The notes under the pieces were generated by a model. It ran no database searches, was not told the origin of the DNA, and saw only the letters and a list, made by a program, of their open reading frames with translations. 64,000 nucleotides of DNA from Rhodobacter sp. SY28-1. Its GTDB lineage: Bacteria > Pseudomonadota > Alphaproteobacteria > Rhodobacterales > Rhodobacteraceae. Both the position numbers and the translations under genes were made by a program. The stretch lies in the NCBI RefSeq assembly GCF_005222785.1, contig NZ_STGH01000001.1:930001-994000 (forward strand), written 5' to 3'. Shown here one piece after another: positions 26,990 to 35,065 of the stretch (its first letter is position 1; every line of letters starts with the position of its first letter).

Positions 26990-27172
26990 GATGGCAGGTC
27001 TCCTGACTTCGCGGGTCACAGCTTTCCCCCACCTTCCCGGCTGTCGCCAGTGGCTTCGGAGGGTCGCTCGCCGCTTACAGTTGCGGGGGCAGTCGGGGAT
27101 TTGGCGGCTGATGCCTACACCTCACCCCATTCCCTTTTCACCCGGCGGCGCTTTGCGCTGTGCCGGGAACCA
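26990..27172 (-). ncRNA. cobalamin (B12) riboswitch
   Basis: On the minus strand the conserved elements appear in order: GGTTCCC, GAAAAGGGAATGGGGTGAGG, the B12 box CCCCCGCAACTGTAAGCGG, GCCACTGG, and the closing AGTCAGGAGACCTGCC. It ends about 45 bp before the DUF1636 start codon. By analogy it turns expression of the six-gene transport/cobQ operon down when adenosylcobalamin is abundant. Confidence 0.93.
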
Positions 27173-27306
27173 TCGCCCCCTGTGTGCGCCGGAACGGCAG
27201 GCCGATCAAGACGGAAAGCGACACAGTGCGCGCTGCCCGCGCCAGGCGGTCGGCATGCGTGACATGCACACGCACGACAGGCGGTTTCTGGACGGATCGG
27301 GGGAGG

Positions 27307-27323
27307 AGTGGTGGCGAGGGAGG
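27307..27323 (+). repeat. left attachment site (attL)
   Basis: AGTGGTGGCGAGGGAGG, identical to 41309-41325. From 27309 the site reads TGGTGGC-GAGGGAG-GCCACCA: two 7-bp inverted arms around a 7-bp spacer, the layout of a tyrosine-recombinase core site. The 15 bases from 27309 are the left-behind copy of the tRNA 3' end. Confidence 0.8.
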
Positions 27324-27431
27324 CCACCAAACTACCATTCAACCTTGTCTCACATAGCCCCACTTTGTCCTTATTTTATTGAACTATAGTTTGGTTCCCT
27401 ATATCAAGCTATCTCATGTGGGTTCATGCAA

Positions 27432-27465
27432 TCCCACCGAAATAGGTGGGATAATCGGTGGGATA
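27432..27465 (+). promoter_or_regulatory. candidate integrase arm-type sites, left end
   Basis: TCCCACC (27432), then GGTGGGATA at 27445 and again at 27457, spaced 12 bp, immediately before the integrase start codon. The same GGTGGG core occurs twice, 12 bp apart, near the right end (41236 and 41248). Position and spacing suggest integrase arm binding and autoregulation of int. Confidence 0.5.
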
Positions 27466-27471
27466 GTAGCG

Positions 27472-28671
27472 ATGGGGAAGTTCACTGACAGAGGGGTGAG
27501 GGGCAAGCTGGCCCCAGGGCTACATGCTGATGGCGACGGGCTTTATCTCTCTGTGTCAACGGCTGACGCCCGATCATGGATCTTTCGGAGCACCATCAAG
27601 GGCCGCACAACAGGCAAGGGGACACCTTACCGAGTTGAGATCGGGCTAGGGTCGCTCAAGGACATTGGTCTTGCGGAGGCGCGCGAGAAAGCCGCGCAGA
27701 TGCGGAAGCAATGTCGAGCAGGCGTTAACCCGCTGGATCAGAAGCGCCGTGAACGCCAGACGTTTGAGCAAGTCGCGTTACAGCTCTACGCTAAGGAAGA
27801 GCCTACTTGGGCCGCGAGTCATGCGAAGCGGTGGCTGGCAAGTCTTGAGGTCTATGCCTTCCCGAAGATTGGAGGTCGTCCCATCGAGGACATTCGCAGG
27901 CCGGACGTCGTCGACGTGCTGGAGCCCCTTTGGCGCAGTAGGCACGAGACGGCCCGGAAGCTGAAAATCCGTCTGGCGCAAGTGATCGACTACGCGACGG
28001 ATCGCGGCCAGTATCACGAAGCGAACCCCGCGCGGGGTACGATCCGCTCACTTGAGACTTTCGATCGGAAGCCCGTGCACATGGCCGCGATGCCTTGGCC
28101 TGACCTGCCAGCCTTCATGGATCAACTGGGCGAGCGTGAGGGTGTGTCGGCCCGGGCCCTGGAGTTCGCGATCCTCACCTGCGCCAGAAGCGGAGAGGTG
28201 CGCGGCGCGACGTGGAGCGAGATCGACGAGAAGGCCAAGGTCTGGACCGTGCCGGCCGAGAGGATGAAGGCCCGCAGGGTGCATCGCGTGCCGCTCTCCG
28301 AGGCCGCTCTCGCCGTGCTCGCGAAGGTGCGCGGGCTGGAGTCTGAACTGATCTTCCCCAGCGCTCAGCGCGATAGTGAGGGCAGAGCAAAGGTTATGTC
28401 TGACATGGCCTTCAAAGCGCTCTACGGGCGGATGAAGATCGAGGGCATCACGACCCACGGCTTCCGGTCGTGCTTTCGCGATTGGTGTTCCGAAAGCGCC
28501 CGGGCCGACTTCGAGATTGCCGAGGCTGCGCTGGCCCATTCGGTCGGCACAACCGTTGCAAGGGCCTATGCGAGATCCGACCTGTTCGAGCGGCGGCGCG
28601 ACCTGATGGACGTTTGGGCGCGCTATGCGACTGGGCAGGCAGGGCAAGTCGTGCAACTGGTGCGCGCATGA
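27472..28671 (+). CDS. int: P4-type tyrosine integrase
   Basis: A 399-residue site-specific recombinase. The N-terminal DUF4102 arm-binding domain (GLHADGDGLYLSVS...WIFRSTIKGR...IGLGSLKDIGLAEARE) is followed by a core-binding SAM-like domain and the catalytic domain with Arg in TCARSGEVRGATW, HGFR in THGFRSCFRDW, His in AALAHSVG and the nucleophile Tyr in VARAYARSD. The start at MGKFTDRGVRGK is favoured because the preceding in-frame codons run through the arm repeats. It overlaps the next gene by ATGA. Confidence 0.92.
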   Translation: MGKFTDRGVRGKLAPGLHADGDGLYLSVSTADARSWIFRSTIKGRTTGKGTPYRVEIGLGSLKDIGLAEAREKAAQMRKQCRAGVNPLDQKRRERQTFEQVALQLYAKEEPTWAASHAKRWLASLEVYAFPKIGGRPIEDIRRPDVVDVLEPLWRSRHETARKLKIRLAQVIDYATDRGQYHEANPARGTIRSLETFDRKPVHMAAMPWPDLPAFMDQLGEREGVSARALEFAILTCARSGEVRGATWSEIDEKAKVWTVPAERMKARRVHRVPLSEAALAVLAKVRGLESELIFPSAQRDSEGRAKVMSDMAFKALYGRMKIEGITTHGFRSCFRDWCSESARADFEIAEAALAHSVGTTVARAYARSDLFERRRDLMDVWARYATGQAGQVVQLVRA

Positions 28672-29342
28672 CGCCGGAAGTCGAGGCCGAACTGAACAAG
28701 ATCGGCTGGGCGCGGGTCGTCGATCCATGGCAGCGAGCTTGGTTTTCGACTACACTGAAAGTCTACGGCGGCTTGGTCGCGCCTAGCCCAAAAGCAGCAG
28801 TGGCGGCAGCCAAGCGGCATCGCAGACTTTGCGTTGCGATCCTTGCGAGTGTCGAGGGCCTGACCGCACTCTCAGACGATGCACGAGGCACGATCAATCT
28901 GGAGTCGACGCCAGTTGACCATCGGGATGAAGGCTGGCCTGATCATGTCGGAGTTGCCATTGAGGCTCTTCATGCGATTAGCCCAGGCCTGCTCCGCTGG
29001 GAAGAGTTTCTGAAGCACGAAGAAGAGAGGGCCAAACGCGGGCGACCGAAAAATGAACCCGCTTATCGGATTGCATCTGCACTGGCTGAGATTCACCTGA
29101 TCGGCAAAGGGAAACCACCGAAGGTCGGCCGACTTGAGGATGGGGGCGGCCCAAGCGGCATCTACGGGCAGACCGTGGCGAACGTTTGTGCGCTGCTGGG
29201 TATCAAAGTTGCAGATGTGGTCCCCCCTTGCCTAGAGGCAGTCAAAGGACTGACACCGGAGCGGATTGCTGCGATTCGAATTGCTGTGAATCCTCGATCC
29301 ACTTCTCAATCAGACGCGCGAATGGAGAAATTCGCCCGCTGA
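28668..29342 (+). CDS. unknown protein co-transcribed with the integrase
   Basis: 224 residues, no recognised domain. It opens with MTPEVEAELNKIGWARVVDPWQRAW. A charged helix (EEFLKHEEERAKRGRPKNE) precedes ASALAEIHLIGKGKPP and a Gly/Pro-rich turn (EDGGGPSGIYGQTVANVC). Its start overlaps the int stop by ATGA, so it is translated with the integrase and may help excision or regulation. It is probably cytosolic and soluble. Confidence 0.65.
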   Translation: MTPEVEAELNKIGWARVVDPWQRAWFSTTLKVYGGLVAPSPKAAVAAAKRHRRLCVAILASVEGLTALSDDARGTINLESTPVDHRDEGWPDHVGVAIEALHAISPGLLRWEEFLKHEEERAKRGRPKNEPAYRIASALAEIHLIGKGKPPKVGRLEDGGGPSGIYGQTVANVCALLGIKVADVVPPCLEAVKGLTPERIAAIRIAVNPRSTSQSDARMEKFAR

Positions 29343-29421
29343 CCCTGCGTTTCTCCATTTGGACCGGGGGAGACGGACCTGACACCTTTGGCGGCAGATG
29401 AAACCGCAAGAGGTCCTTCCG

Positions 29422-29604
29422 ATGACGCCCGAACCCCTCTACCTCTCTGTCCGTGAAGTTGCCGCGCACTTTGGTTGCGGCGTTTCGACTGTCTGGCGCT
29501 GGGTCAAGCTCGGCTCCTTTCCGGCTCCGATGAAGATCGGGGGCCTGACACGATGGCATCGCAGCACCATCGACGCCTTTGCCATGACGCGGCGCGCAGC
29601 CTGA
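29422..29604 (+). CDS. AlpA-like MerR-type excisionase/regulator
   Basis: A 60-residue single HTH protein. LYLSVREVAAHFGCGVSTVWRWVKLGSFPAPMKIGGLTRW is the typical AlpA/helix_turn_helix_17 arrangement. AlpA proteins activate the integrase of cryptic prophages and P4-like islands and can act as excisionase. ATG 29422 with AGAGG upstream is preferred over 29398. It is followed 2 bp later by a small gene in another frame. Confidence 0.85.
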   Translation: MTPEPLYLSVREVAAHFGCGVSTVWRWVKLGSFPAPMKIGGLTRWHRSTIDAFAMTRRAA

Positions 29605-29606
29605 TC

Positions 29607-29825
29607 ATGACGCGCGCCGAGGTCCGACGACTCTTAAACAACTGGCCTCTGGTCTTGCGGCTAGCCACTGATCCGTGGGCCAAAGAGTTTGCTGAGTCGG
29701 TCTGGAAACAGGCCGGGAACGACATGCGCTGGATGCCCAGCCGCAAGCAACTTCGGATCATGCGCACAATGGTTCGGGAAGCTGAGGCCCAGCGCGAAGA
29801 TGACTTCGTGTTGATCGAGGACTGA
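29607..29825 (+). CDS. small unknown protein next to AlpA
   Basis: A 72-residue helical charged protein (MTRAEVRRLLNNWPLVLRLATDPWAKEFAES...RKQLRIMRTMVREAEAQREDDFVLIED). The start lies 2 bp after the AlpA-like stop, so translation is probably coupled. I recognise no family. Similar small acidic-tailed proteins occur in integrase-proximal regions of rhodobacterial islands as far as I recall. Confidence 0.55.
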   Translation: MTRAEVRRLLNNWPLVLRLATDPWAKEFAESVWKQAGNDMRWMPSRKQLRIMRTMVREAEAQREDDFVLIED

Positions 29826-30307
29826 ATTTAAGTGGCCCACCGCACTTGTTCGGCGGGCCGGTCAGCGGTCGGTAGGCTCTGGACGGGCTGGACGGTGGCG
29901 CTGATCGGAAGAGGTTTACCATGGGGTGCCCCCGAAGACCAGACTGCAGTCCGAAAGGCCGAAGCAGGGGGGCCGGTGCCAGTGATTGAAGGCGTCGGAA
30001 GTAGCGGCCAACCGGAGGGCGAAAATCACGCGCACCTTCGGGCCCTAAGCGGCGGCCAGGCTCCGTTGAGCAGGCAAGATCGCGCGGGCATGGGGACTTA
30101 CCCGAGCCAGTTGGCTGGGGTAGGTCGTCCTATGCCCGCCACAGCAGCCTCACCATTGAGCAGGCCAAAGAGGCAAGAGCGAACGATGACGTCGATCAAC
30201 CTCAGCGCGGTCGAACGAGCGGCGATTTCCCAAACATACTCGGTCGACCGGATCCGCGAAAAAGTCGCGCCAGTGCCTACAAAGTGCAGCCGGTCGCTGA
30301 TGCGCAG
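29826..30307. other. non-coding stretch of the island, left part
   Basis: No convincing gene. A 159-codon open frame on the plus strand (29832-30311) lacks a ribosome site and protein-like sequence; only its last 41 codons (from ATG 30186) look faintly coding. A GC stem (GGCCCACCG/CGGCGGGCC, 29832-29857) follows the last small gene and may terminate it. The hairpin at 30084 is the main structure. Confidence 0.5.
30084..30139 (+). ncRNA. long three-tier hairpin, candidate structured RNA
   Basis: Outer stem GCGGGCAT/ATGCCCGC, middle stem ACTTACCC/GGGTAGGT (one wobble), and inner stem AGCCA/TGGCT give a 56-base nearly continuous hairpin. It is flanked by a direct repeat TTGAGCAGGC (30066 and 30156). 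No T-run follows, so it is not a plain terminator. The strand is not known. Confidence 0.4.
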
Positions 30308-30439
30308 CTAGCAGTCGGTCGCGTGCTGGCTGAAATAGTAGCAGTCGCCGCTGTCTCTGGTGGCCGCAGAATAGATGCCGAAGATCACCCAAGCGGCCGC
30401 AAAAATCGTCAGGATGGGATGCTTGTGGAATTCATTCAT
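30308..30439 (-). CDS. 43-residue single-pass membrane mini-protein
   Basis: The open frame MNEFHKHPILTIFAAAWVIF... ends in CYYFSQHATDC. One hydrophobic helix (ILTIFAAAWVIFGIYSA) is followed by a short polar tail with two cysteines. An excellent ribosome site (GGAGG, 6 bases before ATG 30439) makes it a believable gene although it is tiny. It lies alone on the minus strand between the integrase genes and the restriction enzyme. No family is recognised; a toxin-like or envelope role is speculative. Confidence 0.55.
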   Translation of the reverse strand: MNEFHKHPILTIFAAAWVIFGIYSAATRDSGDCYYFSQHATDC

Positions 30440-30886
30440 GGCATACCTCCGAACTCACTTTGGCGACACTGTCTTGCGCGTCAGCCATAGCAGAGTTCTT
30501 CCCCGTCCTCGCCCACTTTCTGGCGCCGCCGCACTCGCCACCGAGCCAGAGGTCGGCCCGCGCGTGAGGAGCACCACCCGCCGTCCACCTTTTCATCCCG
30601 TGCGGTTTTGTTCGGGCCTTTTCTTGTTGATCTGGGCCGCGAAGAAGACGGGTTGACCAGTTGTCGCATGGCAGACGCTGGAAGTAAGCCTTGAAGCCTG
30701 TTTTCGGCCACTGTGGAGCGTGTGGTGAGGCTCCCCGGTCGCCAAGCACTCTCCCCCCACTCCGCAGGGTTGACGCTCTCCTTTCCGCGTCCTGCTAGGC
30801 GGGAATCCTCTCCTACTACTTCAGCAGTCAGCGTTGACGCTGGACATCGCGGACTGTCTATTGGGTTTGTCCAGTAGAGGCATTTC
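30440..30886. other. 447-bp non-coding leader before the restriction-modification gene
   Basis: No frame here has both a start signal and protein-like content. The last 60 bp hold the probable promoter listed at 30834. The stretch is otherwise unremarkable, with pyrimidine-rich patches (ctctccccccac). Confidence 0.4.
30834..30862 (+). promoter_or_regulatory. candidate sigma-70 promoter for the restriction-modification genes
   Basis: TTGACG (30834-30839), a 17-base spacer, then TCTATT (30857-30862), 24 bp before the ATG of the MmeI-like gene. A second TTGACG occurs at 30770. The -35 match and spacing are good; the -10 is moderate. Confidence 0.45.
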
Positions 30887-33736
30887 ATGACGCCGCAAGA
30901 GTTCATCGCCAAATGGCGCACCGTCGAACTGAAGGAACGCTCTGCCAGCCAATCCCATTTCAACAACTTATGCGCACTTCTCGGCCTCAAGGAACCGACA
31001 TCTGAAGACCCCAAGGGCGAATGGTTCACCTTCGAAAAAGGCGCCTCGAAATCATCGGGTGGCGAAGGCTGGGCCGATGTCTGGCGCAAGGACTGCTTCG
31101 CCTGGGAATACAAGGGCAAGCGCAAGGACCTGAACGCCGCCTTCGCCCAGCTTCAGCAATACGCTATCGCGCTGGAAAACCCGCCTTTGCTGATTGTGTC
31201 CGACATGGACCGCATCCGCATCCACACCAACTGGACCAACACCGTCCAGAAGGTGCACGAGATCACCCTGGAAGACCTGCTTGACGGGGCCAAGCGCGAC
31301 CTTCTCAAGGCCTGCTTCATCGACCCCGAACGCCTCAAGCCCCAGAAGACCCGCCAGGTCCTGACCGAGGAAGCTGCCAATCGCTTTGCCCAGATCGCCC
31401 AGCGGCTGCGCGCCCGCGGCCATGATCCGCAGGCCGTCGCCCATTTCGTCAATCGCCTTGTGTTTTGCATGTTCGCGGAAGACGTCAACCTTCTGCCGCC
31501 GAAGATGTTTGAGCGGATGATCCGGGCCGCCCGGCCCAAGCCAGAAACCTTCGCCACCCTTGCCGCCACCCTGTTTGCCGCAATGCGGACCGGCGGGCTG
31601 GTCGGCTTTGAACACGTCGAATGGTTCAACGGTGGGCTTTTCGACACCGACGACACCCTCCCCCTGACCTGGGAGGATATGGACGATCTGATCCGCGCCA
31701 CCGACATGGATTGGTCGGATATCGACCCCTCAATCCTTGGCACCCTCTTTGAACGCGGCCTTGACCCGGACAAGCGCAGTCAGTTGGGCGCACACTATAC
31801 CGACCGCGACAAGATCATGCAGATCGTGCGGCCGGTGATCGTGGAGCCCCTTCTAACCGAGTGGGAGGGCGTAAAGGCCCGGATCGTGGCCGAACTCGAC
31901 AAGGCTGAAACCCTGACCGGCAAGGCAGCCACCAAGGCAAGGGCCGAGGGCCAGCGCCTTCGCAGCGAATTCGGCGAAAAGCTGCTGAACTTCCGAGTGC
32001 TAGACCCGGCCTGCGGATCGGGGAACTTCCTATATCTCGCGCTTCTGGAACTGAAGAACATCGAACACCGGGTGAACCTAGAGGCCGAGGCGCTGGGCCT
32101 GCCCCGCGAATTCCCCCGCATCGGACCCGAGGCTGTGCTGGGAATCGAGCTGAACCCTTATGCCGCCGAACTGGCCCGCGTGTCGGTCTGGATCGGGGAA
32201 ATCCAGTGGATGCGCCGCAACGGGTTCGAAGCCGCGAAGAACCCGATCCTCAAGACGCTGGACACGATCCAGAACCGGGATGCCGTTCTGAATGCCGATG
32301 GAACGCGGGCAGACTGGCCCAAGGCCGATGTGGTCGTGGGCAACCCGCCGTTCCTGGGCAACAAGAAGATGATCCGCGAACTGGGTGAGGATTACCCGGT
32401 CGCCCTGCGCAAGGCGTGGGGCAACGTGCCAGGCGGGGCCGATCTGGTGTGCTACTGGTTCGCCAAAGCTTGGCAGCAGATGCAGGCGGGCGACTTGTCC
32501 CGCGCCGGCCTGGTCGCCACCAATTCCATCCGGGGTGGGGCGAACCGCGAGGTGCTTCGACCCATAGTCGAAGGCGGGCGCATCTATGAAGCGTTGAGCG
32601 ATGAAGGCTGGACAGTCGACGGTGCTGCCGTGCGCGTGTCGCTTGTCTGTTTCGATAGTGACAGAGGTGGGGCAGCGAGTCTCGATGGGAGAAAGGTCGA
32701 TGTGATTTACTCGGACCTTTCGGCGAGCGTCAGTGGAATAGACATCAGCAGTGCGTCGCAGCTGCAAGCCAATAGAAACGTAATGTTTCAGGGCGTAAAA
32801 TTTGTCGGAAGTTTCGATATCGATGAAGCAATCGCCGTCGACTGGCTTCGCGCCCCTTTGAATCCAAATGGCAGGCCCAATTCTGATGTTCTAAGGCTCT
32901 GGTTCAATGGTATGGATGTAACACGCCGCGCCGAGCGGCGATGGGTAGTGGATTTTGGACCATACGCAACGTTTGCGGACTCAGTTCTATATGAGCAGCC
33001 TTTTGAGCATGTGAGAAAATTTGTGAAGCCAGTTAGGGACAACGTCCGAATGGCTTCGCGGCGAGACTTTTGGTGGCGGTATGGTCGACCTTCGGAGGGG
33101 ATACGGGATTGCATGAAGAAAGACCGGTTCATTTCCACACCGGAAGTTTCTAAACATCGGGTCTTTGTTTGGAAGTATAAGGGCATGCTTCCCACGGGAT
33201 CTGTCTATGGAATCGCGCGCGACGATGACACCACCTTCGGCATCCTGCACTCACGGTTCCATGAACTCTGGGCGCTGCGCATGGGCACCTCACTGGAGGA
33301 TCGGCCCCGCTACACCCCCTCCACCACCTTCGAAACCTTCCCCTTCCCCGAAGGTCTAACCCCCAACATTCCCGCCGCCGACTATTCTGCCGACCCCCGC
33401 GCGCAGAAGATCGCCGCCGCCGCCGCCCGGCTGAACGAGCTTCGCGAAAACTGGCTGAACCCGCCGGACCTTGTGCAGCGCGTCGCCGAGGTCGTCCAAG
33501 GCTATCCGGACCGCATCCTGCCCAAAGACGCTAAGGCCGAAGCCGAGTTGAAGAAGCGCACCCTGACCAACCTCTATAACGCCCGCCCAGCTTGGCTGAC
33601 CCTTGTCCACAATGCCGTGGATGAAGCTGTAGCCGAGGCCTACGGATGGGGCGATGATTGGCACGCGGGCAAACTCACCGACGACGAAATCCTCGCCCGC
33701 TTGTTCCACCTGAACCAAGAACGGGCAACAGCCTAG
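30887..33736 (+). CDS. MmeI-like single-chain restriction-modification enzyme (type IIL/IIG)
   Basis: 949 residues. The N-terminal domain holds a PD-(D/E)xK nuclease motif: Asp64 in GWADVW, then Glu74-Tyr-Lys76 in FAWEYKGK (D-X9-E-X-K as in MmeI). A helical linker leads to a gamma-type N6-adenine methyltransferase with motif I VLDPACGSGNF (about residue 371) and motif IV VVGNPPF (about 486). Residues about 585-780 should be the target recognition domain, and DNA for this part (32640-33230) is visibly less GC-rich than the rest. The protein would cut and methylate the same site. The partner gene follows after 25 bp. Confidence 0.82.
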   Translation: MTPQEFIAKWRTVELKERSASQSHFNNLCALLGLKEPTSEDPKGEWFTFEKGASKSSGGEGWADVWRKDCFAWEYKGKRKDLNAAFAQLQQYAIALENPPLLIVSDMDRIRIHTNWTNTVQKVHEITLEDLLDGAKRDLLKACFIDPERLKPQKTRQVLTEEAANRFAQIAQRLRARGHDPQAVAHFVNRLVFCMFAEDVNLLPPKMFERMIRAARPKPETFATLAATLFAAMRTGGLVGFEHVEWFNGGLFDTDDTLPLTWEDMDDLIRATDMDWSDIDPSILGTLFERGLDPDKRSQLGAHYTDRDKIMQIVRPVIVEPLLTEWEGVKARIVAELDKAETLTGKAATKARAEGQRLRSEFGEKLLNFRVLDPACGSGNFLYLALLELKNIEHRVNLEAEALGLPREFPRIGPEAVLGIELNPYAAELARVSVWIGEIQWMRRNGFEAAKNPILKTLDTIQNRDAVLNADGTRADWPKADVVVGNPPFLGNKKMIRELGEDYPVALRKAWGNVPGGADLVCYWFAKAWQQMQAGDLSRAGLVATNSIRGGANREVLRPIVEGGRIYEALSDEGWTVDGAAVRVSLVCFDSDRGGAASLDGRKVDVIYSDLSASVSGIDISSASQLQANRNVMFQGVKFVGSFDIDEAIAVDWLRAPLNPNGRPNSDVLRLWFNGMDVTRRAERRWVVDFGPYATFADSVLYEQPFEHVRKFVKPVRDNVRMASRRDFWWRYGRPSEGIRDCMKKDRFISTPEVSKHRVFVWKYKGMLPTGSVYGIARDDDTTFGILHSRFHELWALRMGTSLEDRPRYTPSTTFETFPFPEGLTPNIPAADYSADPRAQKIAAAAARLNELRENWLNPPDLVQRVAEVVQGYPDRILPKDAKAEAELKKRTLTNLYNARPAWLTLVHNAVDEAVAEAYGWGDDWHAGKLTDDEILARLFHLNQERATA

Positions 33737-33761
33737 AGATTACCATACGGGAGGAAGTCTC

Positions 33762-34931
33762 ATGTTTCGTGTGGATCGTGGCGCCAACCGCATCTCGCGA
33801 CTAACTCAGAAGCGCTTTGGTGATCTAGGTCTGCGCGAGCGTGACCATCTCCAAGAATGGCTTGTGCATCAGCCCGATGCGTTGGGTGAAGAACTGCTGA
33901 TCCTGCAGAAGGAGTTTGATGGATTCGACGAGACCCGCGAGCGGCTGGACCTTCTGGCACTAGACAAGGCCGGCAACCTGGTGGTGATCGAGAACAAGCT
34001 TGATGACTCGGGCCGTGACGTGACTTGGCAAGCGCTCAAGTACGCTGCCTACGTCTCCACACTTAAGGCCGTGCAGATCGTCGAGGTCTTTCAGAAATAT
34101 CTTGATCGATACTGCGGAGGGGGCTCGGCCAGTGAGCTGATCTGCGAGTTTCTTGAAGTTGAGGAACTGCAGGAAGCGAAGTTGAACCCGTCGACCGGGC
34201 AAAGGATGATCTTTATCGCTGCGAACTTCCGGCGAGAGGTGACTGCGACTGCCATGTGGTTGATCGGCCGCGGCATCGCTATGCAGTGTTTCCGCGTTAC
34301 CCCGTTTGCATTCGGCGACGAGCTTTTCCTCGACCTGCAGCAGATTATCCCCCCGCCAGAAGCCGCTGACTATATGATCGGTATCTCTTCCAAAGAAGTG
34401 GAGGAGACCGCCGTTCAAGGAACGCAGAAGAGGCGCCACGATTTGCGGCTTCAGTTCTGGGCGCAGGCTCTGGAGCGGCTGCGAGCCGACGGAGTGCGGC
34501 TTTTTGAAAATGTGAGCCCCGCGAGCTCTCATTGGCTGAATGCCGGGTCGGGAGTGAGGTCATGCCCATATGCGATGGTTTTTGGACTAAGCGAAGCCCG
34601 CGTTGAACTCAGTCTCAATCGTCCGGACGCCTCAGAAAACAAGCGACTGTTCGATCAACTCCTGGCAAGCCGGAAGGAGATTGAGGCCGCATTCGGCCAC
34701 CAACTCGACTGGCGACGAATGGATAGCAAGAAGCAAAGCCGCATCGTGTTTTCCAAGGAATTCGATGGGTTGGACAAGGATAGTTGGCCTGCCATAACAG
34801 CCTGGTTGTCCAACCACATCAAATCCCTTGAAGCTGCATTCTCGGGTCCATTGACCAAGGTCGGACGTATGGTCCGTCTCAAGGACGAAGACGACGAGTC
34901 TGAACAAGATCTCGATCGAGTGCAGAAGTGA
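33762..34931 (+). CDS. DUF4268 protein with N-terminal NucS-like PD-(D/E)xK nuclease domain
   Basis: 389 residues. RLDLLALDKAGNLVVIENKLDDSGRDV contains a D...ExK nuclease core as in NucS/DUF91 proteins. The C-terminal part (FWAQALERLRADG..., ELSLNRPDASENKRLFDQLL, DGLDKDSWPAITAWL) matches the DUF4268 style. A good ribosome site (GGGAGGAAG) precedes the ATG. It is 25 bp behind the restriction-modification gene, so probably co-expressed; it may be an accessory or modification-dependent nuclease. Confidence 0.75.
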   Translation: MFRVDRGANRISRLTQKRFGDLGLRERDHLQEWLVHQPDALGEELLILQKEFDGFDETRERLDLLALDKAGNLVVIENKLDDSGRDVTWQALKYAAYVSTLKAVQIVEVFQKYLDRYCGGGSASELICEFLEVEELQEAKLNPSTGQRMIFIAANFRREVTATAMWLIGRGIAMQCFRVTPFAFGDELFLDLQQIIPPPEAADYMIGISSKEVEETAVQGTQKRRHDLRLQFWAQALERLRADGVRLFENVSPASSHWLNAGSGVRSCPYAMVFGLSEARVELSLNRPDASENKRLFDQLLASRKEIEAAFGHQLDWRRMDSKKQSRIVFSKEFDGLDKDSWPAITAWLSNHIKSLEAAFSGPLTKVGRMVRLKDEDDESEQDLDRVQK

Positions 34932-35065
34932 GACTTCGTTGCTCGCAAACCTCTGACCGCTCCCTATGCTAAGCCAGTCTGCGCATTGCTGCCATATTGC
35001 TCCCCTTACGCGCCAACTGTGACGCAGCGCACACTGAGAGAGCTGCGGGATGCCGGATCGTTCTC

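Noticed and set aside
27379-27471. Upstream extension of the integrase start
   Set aside because: The extra codons run through the GGTGGGATA repeats and give no integrase-like sequence; ATG 27472 opens the DUF4102 domain.
29832-30311. 159-codon frame after the AlpA region
   Set aside because: No ribosome site, low-complexity GC-driven content and overlap with the long hairpin. Only its last 41 codons from ATG 30186 looked faintly coding, not enough to list as a gene.
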